Shown: positions 15,001 to 26,000 of the stretch, in pieces
Position numbering within the stretch: the stretch's first letter is position 1
How the letters are laid out: the number at the start of each line of letters is the position of its first letter
Assembly (NCBI GenBank): GCA_029224185.1
Contig: CM055189.1
Location: 24,829,070 to 24,893,069 of the forward strand
Source: Karalla daura
Lineage: Eukaryota > Chordata > Actinopteri > Chaetodontiformes > Leiognathidae
Reading direction: 5' to 3'
DNA: 64,000 bases
The notes under the pieces: model-generated
Seen by the model: the letters and a program-made list of their open reading frames with translations, nothing else
The model's database searches: none
Told to the model about the DNA's origin: nothing
Position numbers and translations under genes: made by a program

Positions 15001-15224
15001 GCAGCGTGTTTCTTCAAGTCATTAAGTCAGAAAGGTAGGCTGAGGCACACAGGAGAAAACAGGGAGGGGACAGGAAAGAGCCGTTCTGTCTTATTTCAGT
15101 CAAAAACAAGTCTTGAAATCCTACCTGTCCTTGTGAGAGTGCTCAGCAGCAGCAGCAGAAGCAGAAGAAGAAGAGGGGTCTTCGCCCAGGGGCCTCTCAT
15201 GCTACCAGGCCAAGAAGCAGACAT
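12048..15224 (-). CDS. tmem154: Transmembrane protein 154 (tmem154), last exon unresolved
   Basis: This is a single-pass type I membrane protein of poorly known function. Six coding exons join in phase: 15224-15125, 14395-14309, 13603-13538, 13180-13022, 12700-12646 and 12124-12048. Exon 1 starts at an ATG followed by a run of about ten leucines, a clear signal peptide. Exons 2 and 3 give a short acidic, Glu/Pro/Thr-rich ectodomain. Exon 4 encodes one membrane segment (about 25 Ile/Val/Leu-rich residues around PIIILIPVILVVLIIAMIV) and a basic stop-transfer. Exon 6 carries the family's conserved cytoplasmic motif FEEDVPSVLELEMDELDQWM, which is the main reason for the name. Exon 6 ends in phase 1 at a good donor (GATG before GTGAGT). 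The final exon was not found with confidence: an acceptor near 11953 would add only a glycine and a stop. A second ATG at 15200 is possible. Synteny with human 4q31 agrees. Confidence 0.8.
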
Positions 15225-15321
15225 AGTGCCATTGTGTGCCCGCTTCCTTCTCTACTGTCACAGCATCACACTTCCTGATCTGACTTCACATGTGAAAAGG
15301 GAGGAAAAGAAAAAAAAGAGT

Positions 15322-15358
15322 CACACACGCACGCACACACACACACACACACACACAC
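15322..15358. repeat. (AC)n microsatellite
   Basis: A nearly pure CA run with a few CG steps at its start lies just upstream of tmem154 exon 1. Confidence 0.95.
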
Positions 15359-15791
15359 CCTCAGACTCACTCAGATAACTCACTCGGATGTGATGCAATC
15401 AACTGGGTGCTTGTCGCCACAAGTCTGACGGCTCCTCAGCTGCAGCACAATCACATTCCTGCCGGTTAGGTATGCAGGTCGACAGAGCGAGGGGGAAGCT
15501 CAACAAACTTTAAGCGAGAGAAAAAAACAGTTAGCGTGAGCCGAGTGAGTGCCAGCTGCTCACTATCTCCTCAGCGTGCCTCGCTGCCGCCCAAAATAAC
15601 TCCAGTGAGATCCTCCGTGTGATCCATGTTTGTTTGCTGTCTGTGTCTTGATATGAGCACAGGCAGACTGCTAAGTGGCTCGTCTGTGGTAAAATACTGG
15701 TCATGAATGTGAGGGTCATGCTGTTATGATTATCTATGGGCGAAGGCTAGTGGCCTGCCTTAAAAGACTTTGACAATCTTTTCCCAATCCA

Positions 15792-15793
<2 letters not shown>

Positions 15794-15843
<50 letters not shown>
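15794..15843. repeat. (AGC)n trinucleotide microsatellite, about 17 units
   Basis: A pure AGC/GCA run of about 50 bases lies in the tmem154-tma16 intergenic region. None of the three plus-strand frames through it belongs to a recognised exon, so it is best taken as non-coding. Confidence 0.95.
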
Positions 15844-15844
<1 letters not shown>

Positions 15845-16969
15845 GCGAGTTTCGACACGATGGCTGGGTTTTATGAGCTCTAACAACTGTGACCACTATC
15901 AGTGCATCATCAAGAGACATAGAAATACATTTAATGCCACTTCCTCTGCGTAGGAGTTGTTTTCTCCAGTGCAGGACGGTTTAGATAATGTCAGGCCAAG
16001 GGGTGAAGTAACCCAGGACACTGTACGCTCCATTAGAACAAAAATGCATGTCTGTAGCGTCAAGCTGGGGCTCATGGGAATGTCATGTTGTTTCGTGTGG
16101 CAGAGTGAGGCCATAAATCAACGCACTGAGCAAATTAAATGTGGAAGAAAACTTTCTGTTATCACAATCTATCCTGAGAGGGATGCAGATATCTGAACCA
16201 GAACAATCTATTTGGCCCAGTTAAAAGCAGTCAATACATTTGACAGTCAGACAACAGCTACAACCTTGTGGCTACAGGAGAGGTGATGTTGAGGGATCAC
16301 AGCTGTCAGAGGGGTTCATCCTCTGAGCAATGTCTACAAGGAAAACATCACATCTGCCTAAGCTTTGGAGGGATTTCACCTTGGTTAACACCACCCCTGG
16401 AACCACTGTGGCAACATATACCACCATCAAGACCACTGTATGCCACAACACCCTCAATATGACGTGCACTGGCTAGCAGCTTGTTTTCCCAGGCTAGTCA
16501 CACCTAAGCCATTGAGCCATCAGGGGTTGCCCTGGCCAGACTTGTTAACCAATTAATAAACACTCTTGGGAGCCTCACTTTCTAATATGCCATCAAGTCT
16601 GAGTGAAGAGGAGTGAAGGGATGTTCATAATTTGTTCTTGTTTCTAATAACAAGCCATAAACAAGAAATACAGATGTTTGTAGAGAAGTGACTAGGAGTT
16701 GGAGAGTGAAAGGAATGGCACAACACAGACTTCATGTTAAGAGAGACAATGAAAAGTGCCCTCGTCTCACAGCTCATGAAGATAAAACACAGTAGAACGA
16801 CAGCTCATGCCTCAACACTGATGTGGCAGAAAGGAGATCCAACACTTGCTGATGTTTTTCAGAAGAATCTGTGTGTGGCTGTTTCCTCTTCATTTTTCTG
16901 TATGAGTCACAGGCTCAGTCAGCCTTTTCAAGGTACAACTCCCCCGTCCACACACTTGGAGTATTCTCT

Positions 16970-17034
16970 GACTCGGGGAACAAAGTGGCTTTATTTCCTG
17001 AGTAAGGGAATAAAGCTGCTTTGTTCCCTGAGTC
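16970..17034. repeat. Long imperfect palindrome that is also a tandem repeat
   Basis: The left arm GACTCGGGGAACAAAG at 16970-16985 pairs with CTTTGTTCCCTGAGTC at 17019-17034 with one G-T type mismatch. Nested inside, CTTTATTTCC pairs with GGGAATAAAG. Read in the direct sense, the same bases form about two and a half diverged units of roughly 31 bases, each starting CTGAGT/CTGACT. The result would fold into a hairpin of about 65 nt. Confidence 0.8.
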
Positions 17035-17339
17035 AATAAGTTGCTATAGCTGACTTGTTGACTTAGGAAACACTGCACCAGAGTTCCCATGTGCCTGAAC
17101 TGACCAGTTTGACACAAATGGCAAATAAATTATCTTGAATTTGAAGCTTGAATCTTGAGTTCAGTTGATTCCATGTGATGTTTTAAGAGAGCATCTGCTC
17201 TCCACCAAGCCAACATGTTGCATTAAAAAAAAAAAGATTTAGCTAAACGGTCCAGACAAATATTTGGAAGGACACACACGTTGTCTTTTAAATGTTGAAG
17301 AACTTTAGCTATGGATACCTTTTATTTTATTGGGGAACA

Positions 17340-17645
<306 letters not shown>

Positions 17646-18240
17646 CATCAATCATGTGTTCACAAAGTGGTGAAACTCGATTAATCCTTCTAGAGGCCTT
17701 TCCAGGACACTCCCCTCTCTTTGCTGATCTCTCACTGTTCTCACTGATCCTGTTCACCTCAAATGAACCTGCTATAAATATCTGTAGCATTACTGGATGA
17801 AATGGACCAGACCGGGGGACAGAAAGCTCATAGAGAGGAGAGAGAAGAACACAGTGACAGCAACAACAAAAAGCAGTGACAACAAAGGAGACAGTAATGA
17901 TGACAAAAAAATCAACAGCAGCAAGAACAATGACAGCAACATCTCAGCAGAGAGAAGAGGGAGGGACAACAACCAGCAAGCACCCATGATATGTCTTTAT
18001 TGTCATATACAAAATAATGAGTCACTTAATTAGTTGTCCACAAAGAATGCCAAACGATAGAATAATAGTATAAAAACAGACAAATAATAAAAATACAATA
18101 AGGCCAGTTAGAGTCAGGAAAATATAAGGAAACAATTTAAAATGTGGATATGTGGAGAAATGCGGTAGAAATGTAAAAACTGCACACAGGTGCAAACTGG
18201 TGTGCAAATAAAAATGTATATATATGATAACTTAAATAAG

Positions 18241-18300
18241 GTACACGTGTCAAACGTAGGACTAGGACATGTACATGTGTCAAACGTAGGACGAGGAGTC
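18241..18300 (+). promoter_or_regulatory. Two 30-base tandem units upstream of tma16
   Basis: Units 18241-18270 and 18271-18300 share GTACAYGTGTCAAACGTAGG and sit about 145-200 bases before the tma16 ATG. The first unit contains a perfect E-box (CACGTG), which in the second has become CATGTG. Their place next to a CpG-rich start suggests a proximal promoter element; function is inferred. Confidence 0.5.
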
Positions 18301-18443
18301 CAAGTGGCTCAGTTTGTAGCGACCGTTTGGAAACAGGAACGGAGGGTTTTCTCCGCGGCACCGTCGGACGCCATTGGTGGACGGAAGCCCTTCCGGTCCG
18401 CTTGTCAACAGCGCGGCGACACGCGTGTTCCCACACGGACGCC

Positions 18444-20485
18444 ATGGTAAGACTGGTCGTGGCTCGGAATAACTGCATTAGAGGTCCGGGTAACGTGCTT
18501 TGCCGCTCTGAGTGTCCCCTACTTGTGATGTCTTTTTTTTCCAGCCGAAGGCTCAGAAGGGTCAGAAGGGGAAACCCGCGGAGAAGGTGGTTCACCCCTA
18601 CAGTAGGAAGGCAGCCTACCTGGCCAGAGAGGAGAACAGGCTCAAGAGGAAGGAGAAGTAAGGAGCAACAGTGTGCACGTTGCCGGGTGGAGGAGAAATA
18701 ACCTGGAAACCCAGTGTGTCATAACCACACTGGCTGCAGCACACACACACACACTCAGACACAGAGACAGACAGCACTATGTCCCAATGCCCAGTCGGCC
18801 TTACTGTTGTTCTGATTACAGCTTCTTTGGCACGTTCACATTTCTCACATACAAAGTGATGGGTCATTTAGTATAGAGAGTATAGAGTTGGTTCACTTCA
18901 GCTTCTTCCAGATTGTGCTATGCAGTTCTAAGACTTGGACCAGTGAGGAGGGAGCGAGAGCGAGGTCCTTGATTTCCCTTTGAGTCCCTGATGTTTTGCC
19001 TAATGTGTAGAAATGATGTGGGTTATCTTTCATGAAAGTGTCATTTGTGTTGACTCATTGTGATGTCGTTACACTGACTCAGCAGAGGGCAAGATGCGTG
19101 CGTGCGGGGCATGGAGTCTCGCGGTCGCGCCTGGAGTTCCTCCAGCTGCAGTGATGCAGAGCAGGCGACTCAGACTGACTCAGATGCAGGTTCAGAGAAC
19201 TATACAGTGACGCCGTTGTTTTGATAATATCACAGGTCAGAGGGCTGAACGCAGCCCCCGGGGGCGTGTGACTACTGGTGCTGATGAAATCGACTAGTCA
19301 CCTTTTCTGTTTGCATCCTTGTTGGTGTCAAATTACACCTCACACTGGCGAGCAGCATGCGATGCCGGGCCTCCCTCTGGCAGTTTACAGTTCCAGCATT
19401 TACAAAGAAAGGGTTGAAAGATGTTTCAGTAGCATTCATGGCAGTGCTTAACTATTGTGAAAAAGTGGAGTCTAATTTGTGCAAAAATTGAAAATGTAAA
19501 TTGTAATTTGTGTGTATTTATGTATGTATATATATATACATATATAGCAGTGTGCTATAACTGGTCTCCCTGACTCCGCAGGCAGAAGAATGACAAAGCG
19601 ATGCGCTTGAGCAACATCGGTAATAACCTCAAGTCGCTCGCATCGTATGTTCTCCCATGCTCTGTCAGGGTAGCGCCTGAAACGCCGTCTGCTCTTCCCC
19701 CCAGGTGAGAAGCTGTTGTGGTTTCAGGGACAGTTGGATCCGGAGAAGGGCACGTACAGCAGGAAAGACGCTTGTGAAATCATTGAGAGGTCGGAGATGG
19801 GCTTCACTTGCACTCGAGCGGTAACCTGCAGGTGACGTGGCCTCATCACCAACTCGTCCCGTGCGATTTGTACGTGCAGGTACCTCCATAGGTTTGACTC
19901 TGAACTGGAGCAGATCGAGCTGGTGAACGGGATCAAAGGTCGCCAGGGTCGTCTCCATGGTGCCAGAGAGGACGTCATCAAACACACTATGGAGCGGGAG
20001 CGAGCCGAGTTTGAAGGGGCGGGATTTGGTGAGTCTCGCACATGCGCACACCCGCTTCACCTGCCAACACGCTCACGCGGTCTGTCGGCAGAGGTTTCAT
20101 AGTGCCGCGTTGGCGTTGTGTCCCCGCAGAGATCCCGGACATCCTGAACGGGAAGATTCTGAAAACGTTCAGGTGAGTGGACTCGAAGCGTGTGGTAGGA
20201 GTTTCCCCGGTAGGACGAAGTTCGAGTTTGTCAGGCTGTCATGACTTGTCAGTGAATGTCGATCTGAGCAGATGTGTGCCAGTCAGTAAACTCTCTGCCT
20301 ACCTGTTTTCCTCCTGCAGGGACTGGACGGGGGACCTGAAGAAACTGCCAAACATCAAGCTGCGCAGAGTGTCCAACAGAGGTCTGAGCGTGACGAACAC
20401 AGAGGAGGGACATGAAGCAGAAGACTACAATGAGGATGATGAGGAGGAGGAGGATTTGGGAGACGAAGATGAGCAGCAGGACTGA
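18444..20485 (+). CDS. tma16: Translation machinery-associated protein 16 (tma16)
   Basis: TMA16 is a nucleolar and nuclear factor that binds pre-60S ribosomal particles during large-subunit assembly. The complete coding sequence is visible in seven exons: 18444-18446, 18545-18657, 19582-19619, 19705-19789, 19880-20028, 20130-20172 and 20320-20485. All have GT-AG borders and consistent phases, for 198 residues against about 203 in human. The first coding exon holds only the ATG. Family signatures are HPYSRKAA near residue 18, GEKLLWFQ near 52, RYLHRFDSELEQIEL near 80, the EIPDIL block near 130 and LKKLPNIKLR near 150. The N-terminus is Lys-rich, as in nucleolar proteins, and the C-terminus is a run of Glu and Asp ending in the stop at 20483-20485. 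Introns 3, 4 and 5 are only about 85-100 bases. It sits tail-to-tail with marchf1, the same neighbour as in human 4q32. Confidence 0.95.
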
Positions 20486-21326
20486 GACTGAGATCGCTCT
20501 CGGCAAAGACTTTATAGAAACTGTGTGTTGTGTGTGGGAATTAAGCTGCTCTACCACAAGTGACCATAAGGTGGCGCCAAATTCCCAAAGAAGGGAGAAC
20601 CGAACTGTTGCGTTGTCGCTCCAACAAAGTTCAACTCAGCCTGTGAGGTTCTACATTCATTGTTTATTGCACGGACAAATATGCATCGTGTGTAACCTGA
20701 ATAACCCAGTTTCAGCAACCAGAGATAGAAAAAAAGGTTTTGACAAAGATGCCGAGTGCTCTCCTCTCGTGGGTGCAGGACAAAGAGAAAGGAACGTTGT
20801 GTGTGTGTGTGACGTGACAGCGACACTGGTAAAAAAAAAAAAGAAACAAAAACAACCCCAACTTTTAACCTGTAGAAAAGTGGACGTGCGAGACAGCCGT
20901 CACCCCCTGTGGGGTCGCCTGGTCTGTCGCTCACACGGTGTCCAGTCCAGGGTAAAAGCAAGCCGATGACGACCACGAAAGCCCGAGTTACACCAATGTA
21001 CAAACAGCGGGACCTGGCAAAGCAGGGCCGCGTAAAGCTGCGAAAGGGTCATAAACCACTTGGATACTTGAGATCTGCTATTTGAAGGAATACCGAAAAT
21101 CTCCCTACGACGGTAAATAAGTCTCGACCTGTCACGTTTTTTTTCACTCGCAGACTGACATTAAAGATACTTTTAATAGATGCCTCTCTACTGACGTTAT
21201 CTGACTCTTTGGTGTCTTGACGACCTGATTGTCCTGAGCTCAGGCCTCGGTATGCTTCAAACGGAGTGAACGTCGCCCTCAAACCTGCCGCCTCGTGCGT
21301 CCACTGGGAAACGGCTCCAAATCTCA
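20486..21326. other. tma16 3' UTR and tma16-marchf1 convergent interval
   Basis: No further exon is seen between the two stop codons. The 3' UTRs of both genes are expected here. A (TG)5 run and an A-rich tract lie at about 20798-20850. Confidence 0.5.
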
Positions 21327-21332
21327 TTTATT
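21327..21332 (-). terminator. Candidate marchf1 poly(A) signal
   Basis: TTTATT on the plus strand reads AATAAA on the minus strand, about 455 bases after the marchf1 stop codon. Another AATAAA on the minus strand lies near 20661, so the true end is not fixed. Confidence 0.4.
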
Positions 21333-21785
21333 TCAGAGAGGCATTGTTCCCATTCCAGTTATTACCACGTCTCCCTGCCTTCAAGTCAAGGTGGGAGTCC
21401 TCTAGGAACCACGTGTAGACCTGTCTGTTTTGACTCACTGTCGTGGACGTGTGAAGTCTGAGGTTCACTTGAAGCATACTGAGACCTTGGAACAGCACCC
21501 GCAGGGTGTTCACACCTTTGCCCGATTTCAGTGCAGTCTGAGAAAGTGCATACAGGGGAAGAAAAAACTGCAAACCACCAAAGTCTTTCACATTTCCTGC
21601 CGATGGCTTTGTTTTCCTTGTCCTCTCCCGCTCCCATCTTCCATGCTGTGCGAGATGGCTTCCCTCCCCGCAGCACAGTAACTTCCAACATGTGTGTGCG
21701 CGCGTGTGCGTGTGTGTGTGTGTGTGTGTGGTGCCTGCGGAGCTGCGACGTGCCACGCCGCCAACACTGTACAGGTGTGAGCCGG

Positions 21786-22969
21786 TCACACGGGGTGTTG
21801 CACCGGGGCCACCGCCGCCTCCACCGACATGTCTGAGTCCTGGTGCGAGTCGGGGGCCGGGCCCTGGCCCTGGCCCTGGCCCGGGGCCACGCTGAGGGCG
21901 GCGGGCGGGGCCTCGGAGGCCTCGTGCCGGCCGTTGGCCAGGGTGCCGGGGCACGGCTGGGGGCCGTGCAGGCCTTTCTCCGGGCAGTTCTGCACCGTGA
22001 TGATGCGGTTGAAGGCCTTGAGGCGGCGCCACAGCTGCAGGTAGACTTTGCACTGGATGTACATGAAGATGAGGCCGCCCGTGAAGCCGATGGCCACCAC
22101 GATCAGCTTGGTCCAGAAGGGCCACTCCAGCACCCCTGCGGACACGCACGTGAACGCACACACACGCACACACACAGAGCAGCTGTGAGTGGGCCTGCAG
22201 GAGCAGTGAGGCATTATGGTGGCGCTGCGGGCAGAGCTGTGCTTACCATTGGGTGTATAGTACTTCAGAAGAGAAACTCTCCATAAGTCCTCTGCAATCA
22301 AGAGCCAGCGTAATTTCTCTCTTTCTTTATTACGTCTAGATGAACAGGCTCTAAGCTATTGTTCACGGCACAATAAACATCTAGGGATGTTTATTGAGAT
22401 GTATGAGGGGTTTTTTCTTTTACATGCTCCATCCGACTGGGTACAGGAGGAGAGTGATAATTTGGATAAGCTACAATCACAGCATGACACACAACACCAC
22501 CAACCAACACAACAGGGAGCAAAAAAACAAAGCCCTGAGGGGTCTGTCCTCACTGTAACAGCTGGGCTGAATGTGTAAAACTGAAAAGTGAGGCCAGAGT
22601 GTGGATCAGGCAAACTGTCACCTCCTTGCAAAGGAAATGAATATGCTCTAATTTTACTTTGGATTTCACACTGGTTTGATTTGAGTCAGTCGCGTGGGCA
22701 ACAGTTCACAGGGAAGAGAGACTCATCCGTCAGAGGGAACCGTAAAACACCTTAATGTTTTAGTTTTTCCACCATCTGAAACTGTCTTTACAGTATGTGA
22801 TAGATGGTGTTGACTGGTAATGACATCATGGCATAGAAGTGGTGTGTATGCTTCCACTTTGATATATCCTTACATTTCCAACAGAAGTGGCCTGAAATGA
22901 GGAACGATCCAGACTTCAAAGATTGAGTTCTCTAAAGTGAATTACCCCAAGCTTGAGACACACTCCTCA

Positions 22970-23064
<95 letters not shown>

Positions 23065-26000
23065 CGCGTGGGAGAGATGCTGGGAGAGACTCTAATTTAC
23101 TGATTTCTTGTAGATGATATGTAATCTGTGATTTGAAATCAACAGATTATAAACACACACACAGACGGACAGACGAAGCCACCACGAGCTGTACTAGAAC
23201 TAAGAGACCTCATAGAGACGGTCGGGGGACTTTGACAGGCAACAGCTCACATCACCAGAGTCTGACAGGTGTAACAATCAGCAAGTGAGAGCTTTCACCA
23301 CCTTTGGCGCCACATGGTTTGATGCTCCTGTAATGACTACAGTGAATGCTTTCCATGCTAATGTGTTAATTGAATGTGGTAAAGTTACAGTTTTACTTTA
23401 CAAGGCTTCCCAAACTGTCTATTTCGAAACGTTGTCTTCTTTTATCATTTAGCAGCTTTCATTATTTAATAGCTTTGAGTGGATATGTACTTGGATCAGG
23501 CCAGGTTGCAAAGCTCCAGGTGTTACTCTGTGTGACTCTGGCGTGTGAGGGAAGGGCAGGTGAAGCACTGACCGTTCTTCCCGAGTCGGATCTCCTCCGC
23601 CGTTCTCTTGACCAGGACGTATACGGACCACAACATACACATTATTGCTATGAGGTGAAACAACACGGAGCAGAAGATCTTCCTCCTCTCACTCTTGGTC
23701 ATGTGGAGCTTCTCCCACTGCGGGACAGAAGGGAGCACAAGGGGAGGGGGGGGGGGGGGACAAGAGGGGAGGGTGTTGATCAGTGCAGCCTGTGGAGGAA
23801 ACACCTGCTCCAGGCTGTGAATGGGACCTCTGAGTGTGTGGACACCTTGCGTAGAGGTTTGAGCTTGGTCTCCATGACAAAGTCGAACTTGCAGAGTTCG
23901 CAGCAGCGGGTGTCTGAGGACTTGATCCACTGGTTGAGGCAGGCCTGGTGCACGAAGCTCAGGCTTCCAGTGCAGCGACATGGTGTTATCAACGGACACT
24001 CGTCGTCCCCCTCACAGTGGCAGATCCTGCACACGCACACAGAATATATCAAATAACATGCAGTGCAACCTTCAGGGAATGCTGCTCTAAAAGAGGGGGT
24101 TTCTCTTTTTTGGACCATGCCGTCAGAGCAGGGGCTGACACTGAGGGGCTCTCCTGGAGTGCGGCCCGCCCCTCTCACCTGCAGACCTCCAGCTCAGAGT
24201 CGTCTGAGCAGAGCGGAGCCGTGCCCCCGTTCGCAGCGCAGTGCTTCTGTGCCATGGGCACAGCCATGTCCCCGCCTCCCGAGCCCCTCTCCTGGTATCT
24301 CTTGGTGATGAGCTCCTCCCCGTCCTCAGCCAGCGAGGAGCTGCCTGCGGGGCTGTGGGACTTGCAGCTCTTCTCCCTGCTCTGGGAGCGCTCCCGGGCC
24401 GAGGCTTGGCCCTCGGTCTGGGTGGAGGCCCTGCTGCTGTGCCTCTTCTTCAGGCCCCCGGCCTCCTCCACCAGGGGCTGGCTCTCCTTGCCCTCGTCCG
24501 AGCCCACCGACTGCAGCTCCATCACCTCGGCCCTGTCGGCGGCCGCTCTGGCCCCGTCCCTCTCCCGGCTGCTGCCGCTGCGGCGCCGCACCCTGCGGGC
24601 CTTCTCCTTGCTCCAGCTGCGGGCCTGGCGCAAGGCCTCGCCCTCCGAGCTGGAGTCGGACGAGGGCAGGCCGGCGGAGCGCAGGCGCGGGGGCAGCTCG
24701 CGCCTGCCCTTGGGGGGGCGCTCCCTCCGCTCGCCATGCTCGCTGCGGTCGGAGCTGGGGCTGCGCTCGGCCCGCTCCGGCCTGCTCTCCACGCAGTCCA
24801 GCGCGGCGCAGCTGCTCCTCTTGCGGCGGTGGCGCCGCTTCACCTGCTTCTTCTGGGCCGAGCCCAGAGCCGTGCCGGTGACCGTCATGGCTGAGCTGGG
24901 AGACTGCTTGGTGTGTTTGAGGGATTCAGAGGCATCCTCCTCTAAACGGGTCAAGTGGCCGGAGCTGAACGTGCACGCACACACACACAGACACACACAC
25001 ACAGGAAACACAGAGATGGAGATGTGTGAAAAGAAGGTGAAATGGTGATAACTAAACAAATGGACAGAAACATACGAGGTCAATTCCTAAATGACCACAC
25101 ATTGTGTATCTCCATGAGCAGATTGCTTGTCCTCATCACTCAGGTTCTAACAGACCTGAGATTGACCTGTAGAAGTGAGCAGGATTTAACTGGAGCGGGA
25201 GCTGCTGTAGTTTCATTGTAGCTTTGCCTTTTATGAAACAGCATGAAATAAGCCACGGTGATTAAAATAATAATGACACAGACGTGGGCAAGGAGCCAGA
25301 GGCCGGTCAGAACGGGTGATGGCGAAAATGGAACGGTTTAAACAGGCTCTGTGACACACACAGACGGGCAAGCATGACAGGACGAGCACACACAGCATAT
25401 CGCACACTGCAGCGTCGCGTTGTGTCTCCTTTCAGCCACCTTTGGCTCGTCGACTGCGCTACAGCAGCGCGACATCAACCGTGATTTTGTTAATTCCTCG
25501 GGGTGCGGTAAACCGCACTAACTGGATCTCTCACTCAGGGGAGAGGAGGCTTTAAACCATGACCGCAGAGAGAGAGAGAGAGAGAGGGAGGGAGGGAGAG
25601 AGGGCCGTGGCTGCTGATCAGGACACCGGCTTGACAGCATGGTTGCGGCCTTTGAAGGGACAGTAGGCCTGAGAGGTGTTTGAAGAGGCTGCCATCTCAC
25701 CTGCATATGTCCTGAGAAGACGGGGAAATGGAGGTTCTGGAGGCTGTGGTTGGTCCTGCCGTAGAGTTACTGGCCTGAAACAGTGAAACGCATTCCGCTG
25801 AGCTTTCATTTCACACACTAACCGACAACCCAACAATCAGTAAACATCCAGCAGGCGGTAAGAGACCCTGGCTCTGGTCACATCTCTGTGTTTCTGACCA
25901 CCAGCCTATGTCGCTCTATTTTTATACTTACATTCAAAAGGATGGCTTCATCTGTGACACTGATTTGTTTTTCCTGCCCTTCAATACTTCTGCTATTCAG

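Noticed and set aside
21328..22173. A 281-codon minus-strand frame overlapping the last marchf1 exon
   Set aside because: It is a shadow in another frame of the GC-rich marchf1 C-terminal exon, continued through 3' UTR. The true frame is fixed by the GVLEWPFWTKL motif.
24904..24964. Alternative acceptor at 24964 for the marchf1 long exon
   Set aside because: Joined in phase 0 to the SSNISK exon it meets a stop after about 12 codons. The acceptor at 24903 keeps the frame and matches the family linker.
23948..25048. A 366-codon plus-strand frame across the marchf1 exons
   Set aside because: It is the antisense shadow of the CpG-rich marchf1 exons 3 and 4; its composition (Ser/Leu/Arg) mirrors the true strand.
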